Positions 25,438 through 33,206 of a DNA stretch of 64,000 nt are shown piece by piece. The stretch is taken from assembly GCF_014873875.1 (NCBI RefSeq), contig NZ_JADBEM010000001.1, forward strand, positions 4,340,001 through 4,404,000. Reading direction: 5' to 3'. The position numbers were made by a program, and so were the translations under genes. Numbering within the stretch: position 1 is the stretch's first letter; the number at the start of each line of letters is the position of its first letter. The notes beneath the pieces were generated by a model. The model was not told the origin of the DNA. It ran no database searches and worked only from the letters and a program-made list of their open reading frames with translations. The stretch is from Actinopolymorpha pittospori. GTDB lineage: Bacteria > Actinomycetota > Actinomycetes > Propionibacteriales > Actinopolymorphaceae.

Positions 25438-27211
25438 CCGTTGGCGAGCGATCCGGATGCTGGCCAGGATGGCGTTCGCGACCGATCCGTGGCGCACCCT
25501 CGGCCTCCTGCTCGAACCCCTCGGTCAGCTGACCCCACCGATCATCGCCGTCTGCCTGAAGGTCATGACGGATGGCGTCCTCCACCACGATCCCGTGTCC
25601 GTGGTGGTCGGAGCCGCCGGCATCGCAGGCGCGCGGGCCCTGTGGTTCGTGGGTGCGTGGACGGGGTCCTGGCTCCGGGTGCGGCTCATGGAGGAGGTCG
25701 GCTTCGCCTTCGACCGGGAGATCGCGACACTGACCGCCTCGATCCCCGGCCTGGACCATCAAGAACGCGCCGACTACCAGGACCGGTTGGAGCTCCTCCG
25801 CCAGAGCCAGGGCCTGCTCGGCTACTCGGTGAACTCACTCATCTACACCGTCAACATCGTCGTCAGCGGACTGGCGACCCTCGTCACGCTGGCAGTCCTG
25901 AGCCCGTGGCTGCTGCTCCTCGTCCTCTTCGTGCTTCCCTCCATCCCGATCGCCGCCGCGCACCAGCGGTGGTCCCGCGCGGCGGAGGAACGCTCCGCCG
26001 CTCCCGCTCGGCTCGCCCGCCACCTCCGCGGCCTCACGACGGATCGAGACGCGGGGATGGAGCTTCGCGTGTTCGGTCTGCGGCGGGAGATCCTGGCCCG
26101 CTTCCGTACGGCGTGGACGGACTCGATGCGGGCGCGACTGACGACGGAACGCCGCGCGGCGGTCCTCGCCAACGTCCGCGACCTGATCTTCGCGGTCGGG
26201 TTCGGCGGCGCGATCCTGTTGGCACTCTGGCGGGCGGCCGCCGGTCACGGCACGATCGGCGAGGTCGTCATAACCGTCTATCGGTGCCAGCGCATGCAGG
26301 CGGCGGTGATGAGCCCCATCCAGGCGGTCGCGGCGCTCGGCAGCGTGCTGCGTGCCGCGGATCGGATGCTGTGGTTGCGCGAGTACGCGGGCTCGGTGGC
26401 AGCGCGGGGTTCGGGTAGCGGCCCCGCACCGGAACGGATCCGCGACGGGATCGCCTTCGAACGGGTGTCCTTCCGCTATCCCGGCACCGAGGCCTGGGCA
26501 CTTCGAGACGTGTCACTTCACATCCCCGCCGGTACCGTCGTCGCCCTGGTCGGCGAGAACGGCGCCGGCAAGACCACGCTGGTGAAGCTGTTGTGTCGCA
26601 TGTACGAGCCGACGAAGGGACGCATCCTGGTCGACGGAGTCGACCTGGCCGGCATCGACGTTCACCAGTGGCGGCAGCGACTCTCGGCGGCGTTCCAGGA
26701 CTTCGCGCGACTCGAGTTCACCGCTCACCACACGGTCGGTCTGGGTGACCTGTCCCGGCTCGACGACGTCCAGGCGGTCGGGAGCGCGCTCGACCGTGCC
26801 GGTGCCTCCGACGTCCTGCCGCACCTGCCCGACGGCGCGGACACCCGGCTCGGCTCCAGCTGGGACAACGGCGTGGAGCTGTCGACGGGACAGTGGCAGA
26901 AGCTTGCCCTCGGCCGAGCCCTCATGCGGGAGCGACCGCTGCTCGTCTTCTTCGACGAGCCGACGGCCAGTCTGGATGCCCAGACCGAACACGGGTTGTT
27001 CGAACGGTACGCCGCGACCGCGCGCTCAGGATCGGACCGGGGCATGGTCACCGTGCTCGTGTCGCACCGGTTCTCCACCGTCCGGACGGCGGACCTCATC
27101 GTCGTGGTCGACGACGGTGAGATCTCCGAGGTCGGCAGCCACGAAGAACTCCTCGCGCGCACCGGCCCCTACGCCGAGCTCTACGACCTGCAGGCGCGGT
27201 CGTACCGATAG
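25430..27211 (+). CDS. ABC transporter permease/ATPase (half-exporter B)
   Basis: A 593-aa partner half-exporter whose ATG lies inside the previous gene. TMD helices (LGLLLEPLGQLTPPIIAVCLKVM, LATLVTLAVLSPWLLLLVLFVLP) precede an ATPase with Walker A GENGAGKTT, Q-loop AAFQDF, Walker B LLVFFDEPTASLD and LVSHRF. The signature is LSTGQWQKLALGRAL: Thr replaces the second Gly of LSGGQ, so the ATP site completed by this motif may be impaired, consistent with an asymmetric heterodimer. Transported substrate unknown. A run of short direct repeats begins right at its stop codon. Confidence 0.88.
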   Translation: MRDRWRAIRMLARMAFATDPWRTLGLLLEPLGQLTPPIIAVCLKVMTDGVLHHDPVSVVVGAAGIAGARALWFVGAWTGSWLRVRLMEEVGFAFDREIATLTASIPGLDHQERADYQDRLELLRQSQGLLGYSVNSLIYTVNIVVSGLATLVTLAVLSPWLLLLVLFVLPSIPIAAAHQRWSRAAEERSAAPARLARHLRGLTTDRDAGMELRVFGLRREILARFRTAWTDSMRARLTTERRAAVLANVRDLIFAVGFGGAILLALWRAAAGHGTIGEVVITVYRCQRMQAAVMSPIQAVAALGSVLRAADRMLWLREYAGSVAARGSGSGPAPERIRDGIAFERVSFRYPGTEAWALRDVSLHIPAGTVVALVGENGAGKTTLVKLLCRMYEPTKGRILVDGVDLAGIDVHQWRQRLSAAFQDFARLEFTAHHTVGLGDLSRLDDVQAVGSALDRAGASDVLPHLPDGADTRLGSSWDNGVELSTGQWQKLALGRALMRERPLLVFFDEPTASLDAQTEHGLFERYAATARSGSDRGMVTVLVSHRFSTVRTADLIVVVDDGEISEVGSHEELLARTGPYAELYDLQARSYR

Positions 27212-27285
27212 GAAGTCGTACCAGTTCGGAAGTTCGTAACCACCGCGGAAGTTCGGTACCACTGGGGAAGTCTGAACTGTCGGAG
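27211..27285. repeat. Four degenerate GGAAGTtCGTACCA-type iterons
   Basis: Copies begin at 27211, 27228, 27247 and 27266, spaced 17, 19 and 19 bp, each starting GGAAGT and, in the first three, running into a GTACCA/GTAACCA-like core. They fill the interval between the exporter operon and the hydrolase gene. The near two-turn spacing suits a DNA-binding protein on one helix face; a decayed repeat is the alternative. Confidence 0.55.
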
Positions 27286-27297
27286 CGCAGTGGCACG

Positions 27298-28179
27298 ATG
27301 CGCGCCATGGACGCCGGGGACGTTGACGAGGACATTGACGGAAACATCGACGGGGAAGGCGAGTTCGTCGACGTCGGGGAGGTCAGCCTCTACGTCCGCC
27401 AGCTCGGCGAGCCGGGGCAGGGCCCGCCACTGGTCGTCATACACGGCGGGCCGGACGTCGGTCACGCCTACCTCCTGCCCGGGTTCGAGCCGCTGGCTCG
27501 TGACCATCACGTGGTGCTGTTCGACTTCCGTGGCTGCGGCCGGAGTGGGCGAAACCTGCCCGAGGATCGTTACCAACCGGAGTACGTCGTCGAGGACACG
27601 CACCGGCTGATCGACCGGCTCGGGTTCGGCCAGGTCGACCTGCTCGGCTTCTCCACTGGCGGGCGCGCGGCGATGCACTTCGTGGACAAGCATCCCGACC
27701 AGGTACGCCGTCTGATCCTCGCCTCCACGACGACCTACCCTAGCGCTGACAGCGAGCCGTACCTCGCGGGCTGGGACGAATACCAGCGGCGCCGGCGAGC
27801 GGAGGAGGCGGAGGGCTGGGTCAGGCGAAACTCCACCATCTTCGTCTGGGATCTCGACCTCGCTCCGGCCTACCTCGACATGCTCAACGGGCTCGATCCC
27901 ACGAGCGACTGGAGCTGGGAGCGGTACGTCGACGGGAGGATGCACCCCTGGTGTCCGGGCGACCCCGAGCACATCCTGCGCGCATGCGGCAAGCCGATCC
28001 TGATCCTGCACGGTGAGAAGGACATGGGCTTCCCGGTGCAGCTCGCCCATCGACTGCACGCCGCGCTGCCCGACAGCGAGCTGGCGATCGTTCCGGAGGC
28101 GGCGCACATGTGCCACTTCGAGAAGCCCGACGTCTGGTCCCAGCACATCCGGGAGTTCCTGGGCCGCACGGTCGGCTGA
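27298..28179 (+). CDS. Alpha/beta hydrolase, proline iminopeptidase-like
   Basis: A 293-aa alpha/beta hydrolase with the oxyanion motif HGGP, the strand-turn FDFRGCGRSG, and the nucleophile elbow GFSTGG (Ser119), followed by LILHGEKDMGFP (Asp region) and EAAHMCHFEKP (catalytic His). This arrangement matches prolyl aminopeptidases and related esterases of family S33. It is cytoplasmic, with no signal peptide. The first residues are acidic and low-complexity (AGDVDEDIDGN), so the start might be ATG 27307. It stands alone between the iterons and a MerR gene on the other strand. Confidence 0.85.
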   Translation: MRAMDAGDVDEDIDGNIDGEGEFVDVGEVSLYVRQLGEPGQGPPLVVIHGGPDVGHAYLLPGFEPLARDHHVVLFDFRGCGRSGRNLPEDRYQPEYVVEDTHRLIDRLGFGQVDLLGFSTGGRAAMHFVDKHPDQVRRLILASTTTYPSADSEPYLAGWDEYQRRRRAEEAEGWVRRNSTIFVWDLDLAPAYLDMLNGLDPTSDWSWERYVDGRMHPWCPGDPEHILRACGKPILILHGEKDMGFPVQLAHRLHAALPDSELAIVPEAAHMCHFEKPDVWSQHIREFLGRTVG

Positions 28180-28209
28180 CCCGCAGCTGGAGACCAGACT
28201 CCGACCCGA

Positions 28210-29154
28210 CTATCCGAGCGCGGGAGGCGTACGAGGCGAGGTAGCGACGGAGGCGTCGAGGGCGTCGAGCAACCAGGCCTGAACCACCCCGGGGTTGTGC
28301 TCACCCGTCACCTCGGTCATGAGATGCCAGTACCTGCGGACACGAGGATCGCGATGCACGGCGACGCGGCCGACCAGCTGGCGTCGGAAGCCGGGCGTGT
28401 CTCGGGTGTTCCGCACTGCCGCGTGCGCCTCCACGAAATGGTCGAGTGCGCGCCCCGGTCCGGGCCGCTGACCCGCGAGCAGCAGCGGCTCGGCAAGCTC
28501 GAACGCCTCCGCCATCCCGGTCAGCAGTATGGCCTCGTCGGCGATGACCTGCCGCTCCTCCCTGGCGCGGTACAGGAGTTGGCGGGTGAGCGACCGGTCG
28601 GTGGTCAGCCTCACCATCTCGGCGTACGCGACCACCTGGGTCGGGGTGGGGTCAGAGGGGGCGTCCGGCACGCTCATCGTGATGATCGCGGTGGCCAGTT
28701 CCTCCGGAATCGGCGCCGCGATGGTCCGCCTCCAGAAGGACACCAGGGCGTCGTGAGCCGATCGGCCGTCCTCCACCGCGGCGAGCAGGTCGAGGCGTGC
28801 GGCCCGCTCAGCCGGGGCAGCCGTCTCCACGGCCCGTAGTGACGCATGGCGCCAGGCGAGTGCGGCCAACTCGACGTCGAGGGCCGCTCGTTCGGCCGCG
28901 ACGACCTCGGCGAGAGATCGCCGGCCGGTGAGGACGTCGGTGATGGCGGGCAGGCTCAGGCCGAGACCGCGCAGGCGTCGCAGCAGGCTGAGCTGGTCGA
29001 CGGCCGCCCCGTCGAACCGCCGATGTCCGCCTGTGCTGTGTTCGGACGCGAGGATCCCCTCGTCGCAGTAGAAGCGGATGGTGCGGACCGGCACGCCGGT
29101 CAGCTGTGCCAGCTCGCCGATTCCGAGTGTGCCGGCTGCTGTGGTCTCGCTCAC
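28210..29154 (-). CDS. MerR family transcriptional regulator
   Basis: A 314-aa regulator. The N-terminal MerR helix-turn-helix is clear: LGIGELAQLTGVPVRTIRFYCDEGILASEHSTGGHRRFDGAAVDQL, then the long coiled helix. The C-terminal half (about 200 residues) is an all-helical ligand or oligomerisation region shared with the regulator at 60180-61142. GTG 29154 has GGAGG upstream; open frame beyond it is coincidental. It is divergent from the mycothiol-dependent isomerase-like gene, with a dyad and a promoter between, so it probably controls that gene and itself. Confidence 0.85.
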   Translation of the reverse strand: MSETTAAGTLGIGELAQLTGVPVRTIRFYCDEGILASEHSTGGHRRFDGAAVDQLSLLRRLRGLGLSLPAITDVLTGRRSLAEVVAAERAALDVELAALAWRHASLRAVETAAPAERAARLDLLAAVEDGRSAHDALVSFWRRTIAAPIPEELATAIITMSVPDAPSDPTPTQVVAYAEMVRLTTDRSLTRQLLYRAREERQVIADEAILLTGMAEAFELAEPLLLAGQRPGPGRALDHFVEAHAAVRNTRDTPGFRRQLVGRVAVHRDPRVRRYWHLMTEVTGEHNPGVVQAWLLDALDASVATSPRTPPALG

Positions 29155-29167
29155 TTTCGCTGGAACC

Positions 29168-29192
29168 TCCACCTGGGTGGACGTCCTAGCGT
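29168..29192. promoter_or_regulatory. MerR-type operator dyad and adjacent -10
   Basis: TCCACC-TG-GGTGGA (29168-29181) is a perfect 14-bp dyad, followed at 29187-29192 by TAGCGT, a good -10 for the rightward gene. A dyad directly upstream of the -10 is where MerR proteins bind in stretched spacers. Confidence 0.55.
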
Positions 29193-29281
29193 ACGGACGC
29201 GTCAGGGGTGCACGCCGCGGAAGGTCCGCTCTCGCGACGACTCTGACCGACCTGAGCACCGAAGGGAGAGGAGCAGTTGCC

Positions 29282-30094
29282 ATGACCACATCGGACGTCG
29301 ACACAGGGGTACCGGGCATTCCGCGGCTTGCGGAGGGACTCCGGGCGCACACCGCCGCATTCGCCCACGCGCTGGAGGGTGCCGATCCGACCACCCACGT
29401 ACCCACCTGCCCCGAGTGGCGGGTGCGGGACCTCGTCGCGCACATCGGTCAGGCTCATCGGTGGGCGGCCGAACTGGTGCGGAGCCGCGAGCCTGGCACC
29501 GTACCGGATCCGCGGGACGTGGATCCCGGTCCACGCGAGGGCTGGTCCGGCTGGCTGCTCGAGGGAGCAGAAGACCTCATCGCCGCGGTCGAGATCACCG
29601 GCGCAGACACCGCGGTGTGGACAGTCCTCGGACAGCGGCCCGCGGTGTTCTGGCTGCGTCGGATGCTGAACGACACCTCGGTGCACCTTGCTGACGCGGC
29701 GCTGCTGCGAGGTGCGGCGTTCGAGATCGCGCCGGACCTCGCGGCGGACGCGATCGGGGAGGGGCTGGAAATACTGTCCGCTCCAGGCCTGGAGGCGTTC
29801 CGACCCGACCTTGCCGTGCTCAGCGGCCAGGGCGAGACGATCGTGCTGCGAGCCGAAGGTCTCCGTGCTGGCTGGCGGATCACCCGTACGCCGGACGGGG
29901 TGAGGTGGGAACGCCTGGCGGCCGACGGCGACACCGGGGAAGGTGCCGTGGTGGAGCGCGACGTCGTGATGCACGGCTCCGTACGGGATCTGCTGTTGGT
30001 GTTCACCCGGCGGGTCGCCGTCGATGAGAGTGCCGTCACGGTTACCGGCGACCGGAGGATCCTCGACCACTGGCTGGCGAACACGGTGTTCTGA
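29282..30094 (+). CDS. Mycothiol-dependent maleylpyruvate isomerase family protein
   Basis: A 270-aa protein with the DinB/MDMPI N-terminal fold (RLAEGLRAHTAAFAHALEGADPTTHVPTCPEWRVRDLVAHIGQAHRWAAELV) and the MDMPI C-terminal domain. His residues in LVAHIG and DTSVHLAD are the usual metal ligands. Family members use mycothiol as thiol cofactor, which places the host in Actinobacteria. ATG 29282 follows AGGAG. It is divergent from a MerR gene that likely regulates it. Actual substrate unknown; maleylpyruvate is only the name-giving case. Confidence 0.85.
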   Translation: MTTSDVDTGVPGIPRLAEGLRAHTAAFAHALEGADPTTHVPTCPEWRVRDLVAHIGQAHRWAAELVRSREPGTVPDPRDVDPGPREGWSGWLLEGAEDLIAAVEITGADTAVWTVLGQRPAVFWLRRMLNDTSVHLADAALLRGAAFEIAPDLAADAIGEGLEILSAPGLEAFRPDLAVLSGQGETIVLRAEGLRAGWRITRTPDGVRWERLAADGDTGEGAVVERDVVMHGSVRDLLLVFTRRVAVDESAVTVTGDRRILDHWLANTVF

Positions 30095-30096
30095 AA

Positions 30097-30138
30097 GGTG
30101 GAAGTGCCCGCTCCCGCGCGGGGGCGGGCACTTCCACC
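30097..30138. terminator. Strong bidirectional terminator hairpin
   Basis: GGTGGAAGTGCCCGC (30097-30111) pairs perfectly with GCGGGCACTTCCACC (30124-30138), and the inner bases can extend the stem. It sits 2 bp after the isomerase stop and serves the convergent DUF397 gene too. Confidence 0.85.
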
Positions 30139-30201
30139 GACTGAATCTTCTGAGTGGGTGAATCTGGTGTCGCTTGTGCGTTGTCGCTTGTCGGTGTGGT
30201 C

Positions 30202-30417
30202 CTACCGGGGAAGGTCGAACTCGCCGGCCTTGACGCCGCCGAGGAAGGCGGCGAACCCCGTCCTGGTGACGGCAAGGGTGCCGCCGTCACGGTCCTTCGT
30301 GTCTCGGACACCCACGTGGGTAGCCGACGAGCCGACCTCCACGCAGTTGCTTCCTCCGTTGGAAGCGGTGGCCTTTCGCCAGCCACTAAGCTCCTCGTAC
30401 CGCAGTTGCTTCTTCAC
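30202..30417 (-). CDS. DUF397 small protein
   Basis: A 71-aa DUF397 protein: LSGWRKATASNGGSNCVEVG, then VGVRDTKDRDGGTLAVTRTGFAAFLGGVKAGEFD. These small proteins are encoded next to DUF5753 helix-turn-helix proteins throughout Streptomyces and relatives (WhiJ/BldB-type pairs), where the pair acts as a regulator and its partner in development or antibiotic control. Its GTG overlaps the stop of the upstream HTH gene (GTGA), so translation is coupled. Confidence 0.9.
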   Translation of the reverse strand: MKKQLRYEELSGWRKATASNGGSNCVEVGSSATHVGVRDTKDRDGGTLAVTRTGFAAFLGGVKAGEFDLPR

Positions 30418-31286
30418 GACCTGATCGTCCTTTCCAAATCGGCCGCTGCCTCCGTGAGAAGGTCGACGCTGTCCTCTGGAGACAGAGCCGCCTCGCGGAG
30501 ACGGTTCCACAGTCGTTCGTATTGAGCGACCTCGCCCACATCGGCTAGCACGATGTCGGACGTCACAGTATCCACTGAGGCGATTACAGGATCGGTAGGA
30601 TCAGGGTACGTGTATAGGGTGAAAGCGGAGTTTGGCACCCGATAGTTGTGCAGAATCGCGCCAATCGGCAGAACGCGGACAATCACGTCGTCCTGAGCGA
30701 CTTTGGCCAGGTGCCGGAGTTGCTCGGCGAGGATGCCCGGCGGCGCGGTCGGCCGCCGCAGAACCAGCTCGTCGATGATGGTTTCGTACGACGGGCCACC
30801 CGGCAGCCGGAGCATCCGCTGACGTGTCGCGCGCGCTCGAACCATCGCGCTGGGCTCGAAATGGCCGTCGCCTGCGAGAACGAGGTCGTCGTGCTGGGCG
30901 ATGGCCCGCATGAAGTCCGACGTCTGGAGCAGTCCCGGCACGAACGTGGTGTACTCCCGGATCGTCGCCGCGCCCTGCTCCAGGTCGGCGATGGCGGCCT
31001 GTCGCCGACCCATGTCGCGGGCTTGTTTCTCCCACCACCCGCGTTGGGCCGCGCCTTCGGTGAGGGTACGAAGCATCGCGGTTTCGTCGGGTGAAATGTT
31101 CAGCGCTTCCGCGATCGCGAGAACGTCGTCGACCGCGGGCCGCAGGTGGCCGTTCTCCAGCCGACTGATCTTCGGCTTGGACTCGCCACTCTTGCGCGCC
31201 AGCGCCTCGTGGGTCAGCCCGGCCCGCTTGCGGAAGCCGGCGAGCTCCCGGGCGAGGCGTAGTCGACAGACATAGGGGCTGATCAC
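30414..31286 (-). CDS. Helix-turn-helix protein with DUF5753 (WhiJ/Scr1-like)
   Basis: A 290-aa regulator. An Xre-type HTH (residues about 8-70: LRLARELAGFRKRAGLTHEALARKSGESKPKISRLENGHLRP) is followed by the DUF5753 effector region (EYTTFVPGLLQTSDFMRAI, then ELVLRRPTAPPGILAEQLRHL). GTG 31286 matches the family start (ISPYVCRLRLA) and has GGGGAG 9 nt upstream; ATG 31358 would extend it by 24 residues. It is coupled to the DUF397 gene. The divergent pair of small genes at 31472-32139 may be its target. Confidence 0.88.
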   Translation of the reverse strand: MISPYVCRLRLARELAGFRKRAGLTHEALARKSGESKPKISRLENGHLRPAVDDVLAIAEALNISPDETAMLRTLTEGAAQRGWWEKQARDMGRRQAAIADLEQGAATIREYTTFVPGLLQTSDFMRAIAQHDDLVLAGDGHFEPSAMVRARATRQRMLRLPGGPSYETIIDELVLRRPTAPPGILAEQLRHLAKVAQDDVIVRVLPIGAILHNYRVPNSAFTLYTYPDPTDPVIASVDTVTSDIVLADVGEVAQYERLWNRLREAALSPEDSVDLLTEAAADLERTIRS

Positions 31287-31471
31287 CTGTGCTCGCTCCC
31301 CGTGGTGGGCACCTGAGTCGCGCAAGTCTAGCTCTTGGGAAGATGCACGCTTTGTCATCACTTTCCGGGGCCGAAAAGCTTGCCGACGCCTGGAAACGCT
31401 GTCACTCTCAGGATCATTCGTTTCGACTGAATGATTCAGGTCCAACGAGTGTTCCGCGGGAGGGCTCCGGG

Positions 31472-31804
31472 ATGATCGGAACGAGCTGGAAGCAGGAACG
31501 CGAGGCGATCGAGAGACGGATCGCGGCCTGCCGTGCGCAGGCCGGCAGGCGGGCCGCCGAGGCCGCCGACTGCTTCTACCGGGAAGGCGTCGAAGCCGCT
31601 CCCGCCTGGGACGCCACGCGGGAACGTTGGGGTGTCCGGATCATCGAACCGGCCAATGACGAACTCCACATGTACCTGTGGCTGGACAACGACCGCTGGC
31701 ACTGGGTGCCTGGTTGCCCCTGGTCGGCCGGCGCAGAGGACTACGACAAGGTGGTCCGCTTCGCCGTCGCGTGGGTCACCGACCACAAGGTGCTTCTCGG
31801 ATGA
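31472..31804 (+). CDS. Hypothetical protein (110 aa)
   Basis: I do not recognise the family. The N-terminus is a charged helix (WKQEREAIERRIAACRAQAGRRAAEAADCFYREG). The rest has a compact aromatic-rich fold (ERWGVRIIEPANDELHMYLWLDNDRWHWVPGCPW, ending VVRFAVAWVTDHKVLLG). ATG 31472 has GGAGGG 8 nt upstream, and the stop overlaps the next start (ATGA), both signs of a real gene. It is divergent from the DUF5753/DUF397 pair and may belong to the same regulatory module. Confidence 0.6.
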   Translation: MIGTSWKQEREAIERRIAACRAQAGRRAAEAADCFYREGVEAAPAWDATRERWGVRIIEPANDELHMYLWLDNDRWHWVPGCPWSAGAEDYDKVVRFAVAWVTDHKVLLG

Positions 31805-32139
31805 GCGCCCTCAGCTCGGGCCATCCGGAGCCCTCCGATTCCATGGCCGCGCCAGGCCCGTCCCCCCACACGGTGCGCGACGTCCTCCGCGAACGCGTCA
31901 TCGCCGGCGACCTCGACCCGCGGGCCGTCGACGACGTGGCGCGTGACATCATCCGCCGTTACGCACCTGCCCGGACGCCGCTCGGCCTACGTCGCCGGCG
32001 CGGCCGTGGAACCACCGAAGACCTCCCCACCCAGTCACTCCTACGTCAAAGGGCTCGACAACGGAGCGGGTGGGGTTGGAAAGAGAAAGGCGCCCGAGCG
32101 TGGCTGTGGAAGGACACGCTCGGGGGCGTCACGTCCTGA
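31801..32139 (+). CDS. Hypothetical protein (112 aa), coupled to the previous gene
   Basis: It starts at the ATGA overlap. The middle looks folded (VRDVLRERVIAGDLDPRAVDDVARDIIRRYAPA), resembling the short helical pairs seen in small HTH-associated proteins; the C-terminus is Arg/Gly/Trp-rich. The last 15 or so codons run through a terminator-like hairpin, which is unusual, so the frame may be shifted or the protein shorter in reality. The function is unknown. Confidence 0.45.
   Translation: MSALSSGHPEPSDSMAAPGPSPHTVRDVLRERVIAGDLDPRAVDDVARDIIRRYAPARTPLGLRRRRGRGTTEDLPTQSLLRQRARQRSGWGWKEKGARAWLWKDTLGGVTS
32091..32128. terminator. Terminator-like hairpin inside the 3' end of the small gene
   Basis: CGCCCGAGCGTG (32091-32102) pairs with CACGCTCGG(GG)GCG (32115-32128), with one or two bulged Gs. 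Positioned between convergent genes, so it can stop transcription from both sides. Confidence 0.6.
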
Positions 32140-33139
32140 CGCGGATCTCGGGCCAGTTCCGCGTGACCGGGAGATAGCGATTCAGATAGTGCCAGTCGTT
32201 GGCCGCGTCCTCCGAATCGCCATGCGGGGTGCTGAATTCCTGGAGGTAGCCCGATATCTCGCTGAGATGCCACTCCGCCCGGAAGAGTTCCAGGACGAAC
32301 GGGCGTGGTTCGAATGGACCCGCACCACGTTGATACGCGGCCAGCACCCCGGTGTTGTCGACGTCGAGCGGGAACTCGTGGCCGACGTACAGGAGCAGCC
32401 ACAGATCCCGTTCGCGCGGAGCGAGCATCATCGCGTTGCAGTCGATGAGGTGGATCTCCTTGGCGAGGTCGAGCATCGTGTTGCCGCCGTGTGGTTCGCC
32501 GTGCGTGATCACCCACGGATCGACCGCCCGCCGGAGGCGGTGAACCAAGTGGCCCTGCAGGGCGAAGAGCTCCTCGATGCCTGACGCCGAGGTGGTGAAG
32601 AGGTCGTACGCCGCCTGTGCGTACGGACCCCGCGACCATGACCGGTCGCGTGTGGTCGCCAGTAGCTGCCGAAGTTCGGGTTGGCGGTAGCCAGGCTCCC
32701 AGCGCAGCGCCGGAACTGACGTCGGTGGGTGGGCATGTAGGCGTCCAAGGGTCTCGGCGATCTGCGCCCGCTCCGCGGCGCTGCCGTGGAAGTCCGGGTT
32801 CCTTCCGTCGATGAAGGAGAAGACGCCGATCTCCCAGGACGGTGACGCCTCCCGGCGCAACTGGCCGGAGCGATCGCGTACCGCGGCGTGCACAAAATCG
32901 AGACCGGCGTCGCGGAGTACGGCGGCGGTTTCGTACGTCGACAGGAAGAACGCGCTCGTGTCCTCGCCCTTACGGTCCGCCTTCACGAACCATTTCGTGG
33001 CGTCTGCGGCCAGGACGATCCAGTTGTGGCTTCCGTGGCCGACCGCGGCGTAGTCCACGTCGACGGGATCGATGCCCCACCACCTACGCAGTGCCGCCGA
33101 GATGTGTTCGGCGGTGAGGTCCTCCGGTGCTTCGAGCAT
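32129..33139 (-). CDS. Phosphotransferase, spectinomycin phosphotransferase (APH(9))-like
   Basis: A 336-aa kinase-fold protein. The catalytic loop THGEPHGGNTM and the downstream LIDCNAMMLAPRERDLW follow the APH(9) and thiamine-kinase-like pattern, in which the latter is usually LIDWD...APPERDLW. Here the residues after the conserved Asp are Cys-Asn, so activity is uncertain although the key His, Asn and first Asp remain. ATG 33139 is chosen because a leaderless -10 (TAGCGT, 7 nt) precedes it; GTG 33160 would add seven residues. Actual substrate unknown. Confidence 0.78.
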   Translation of the reverse strand: MLEAPEDLTAEHISAALRRWWGIDPVDVDYAAVGHGSHNWIVLAADATKWFVKADRKGEDTSAFFLSTYETAAVLRDAGLDFVHAAVRDRSGQLRREASPSWEIGVFSFIDGRNPDFHGSAAERAQIAETLGRLHAHPPTSVPALRWEPGYRQPELRQLLATTRDRSWSRGPYAQAAYDLFTTSASGIEELFALQGHLVHRLRRAVDPWVITHGEPHGGNTMLDLAKEIHLIDCNAMMLAPRERDLWLLLYVGHEFPLDVDNTGVLAAYQRGAGPFEPRPFVLELFRAEWHLSEISGYLQEFSTPHGDSEDAANDWHYLNRYLPVTRNWPEIRVRT

Positions 33140-33146
33140 TCCGCGG

Positions 33147-33152
33147 ACGCTA
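33147..33152 (-). promoter_or_regulatory. Leaderless -10 element (TAGCGT) of the APH(9)-like gene
   Basis: Minus-strand TAGCGT, 7 nt, ATG 33139; no ribosome site. Confidence 0.5.
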
Positions 33153-33206
33153 GCCGCCACGCCCGTCAGCGCGCACGACTCGATCCGTCACCACGTCCGA
33201 TTCAGG

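Noticed and set aside
23497..27211. Peptide natural-product cluster suggested by the two-gene exporter
   Set aside because: I found no precursor peptide, cyclase, protease or tailoring enzyme next to it.
3463..33139. Antibiotic-resistance island (four APH-fold kinases, AAC(3)-like, Erm-like, exporters)
   Set aside because: No mobile element, no composition change, and APH/AAC homologues are common chromosomal genes in actinomycetes with unknown substrates.
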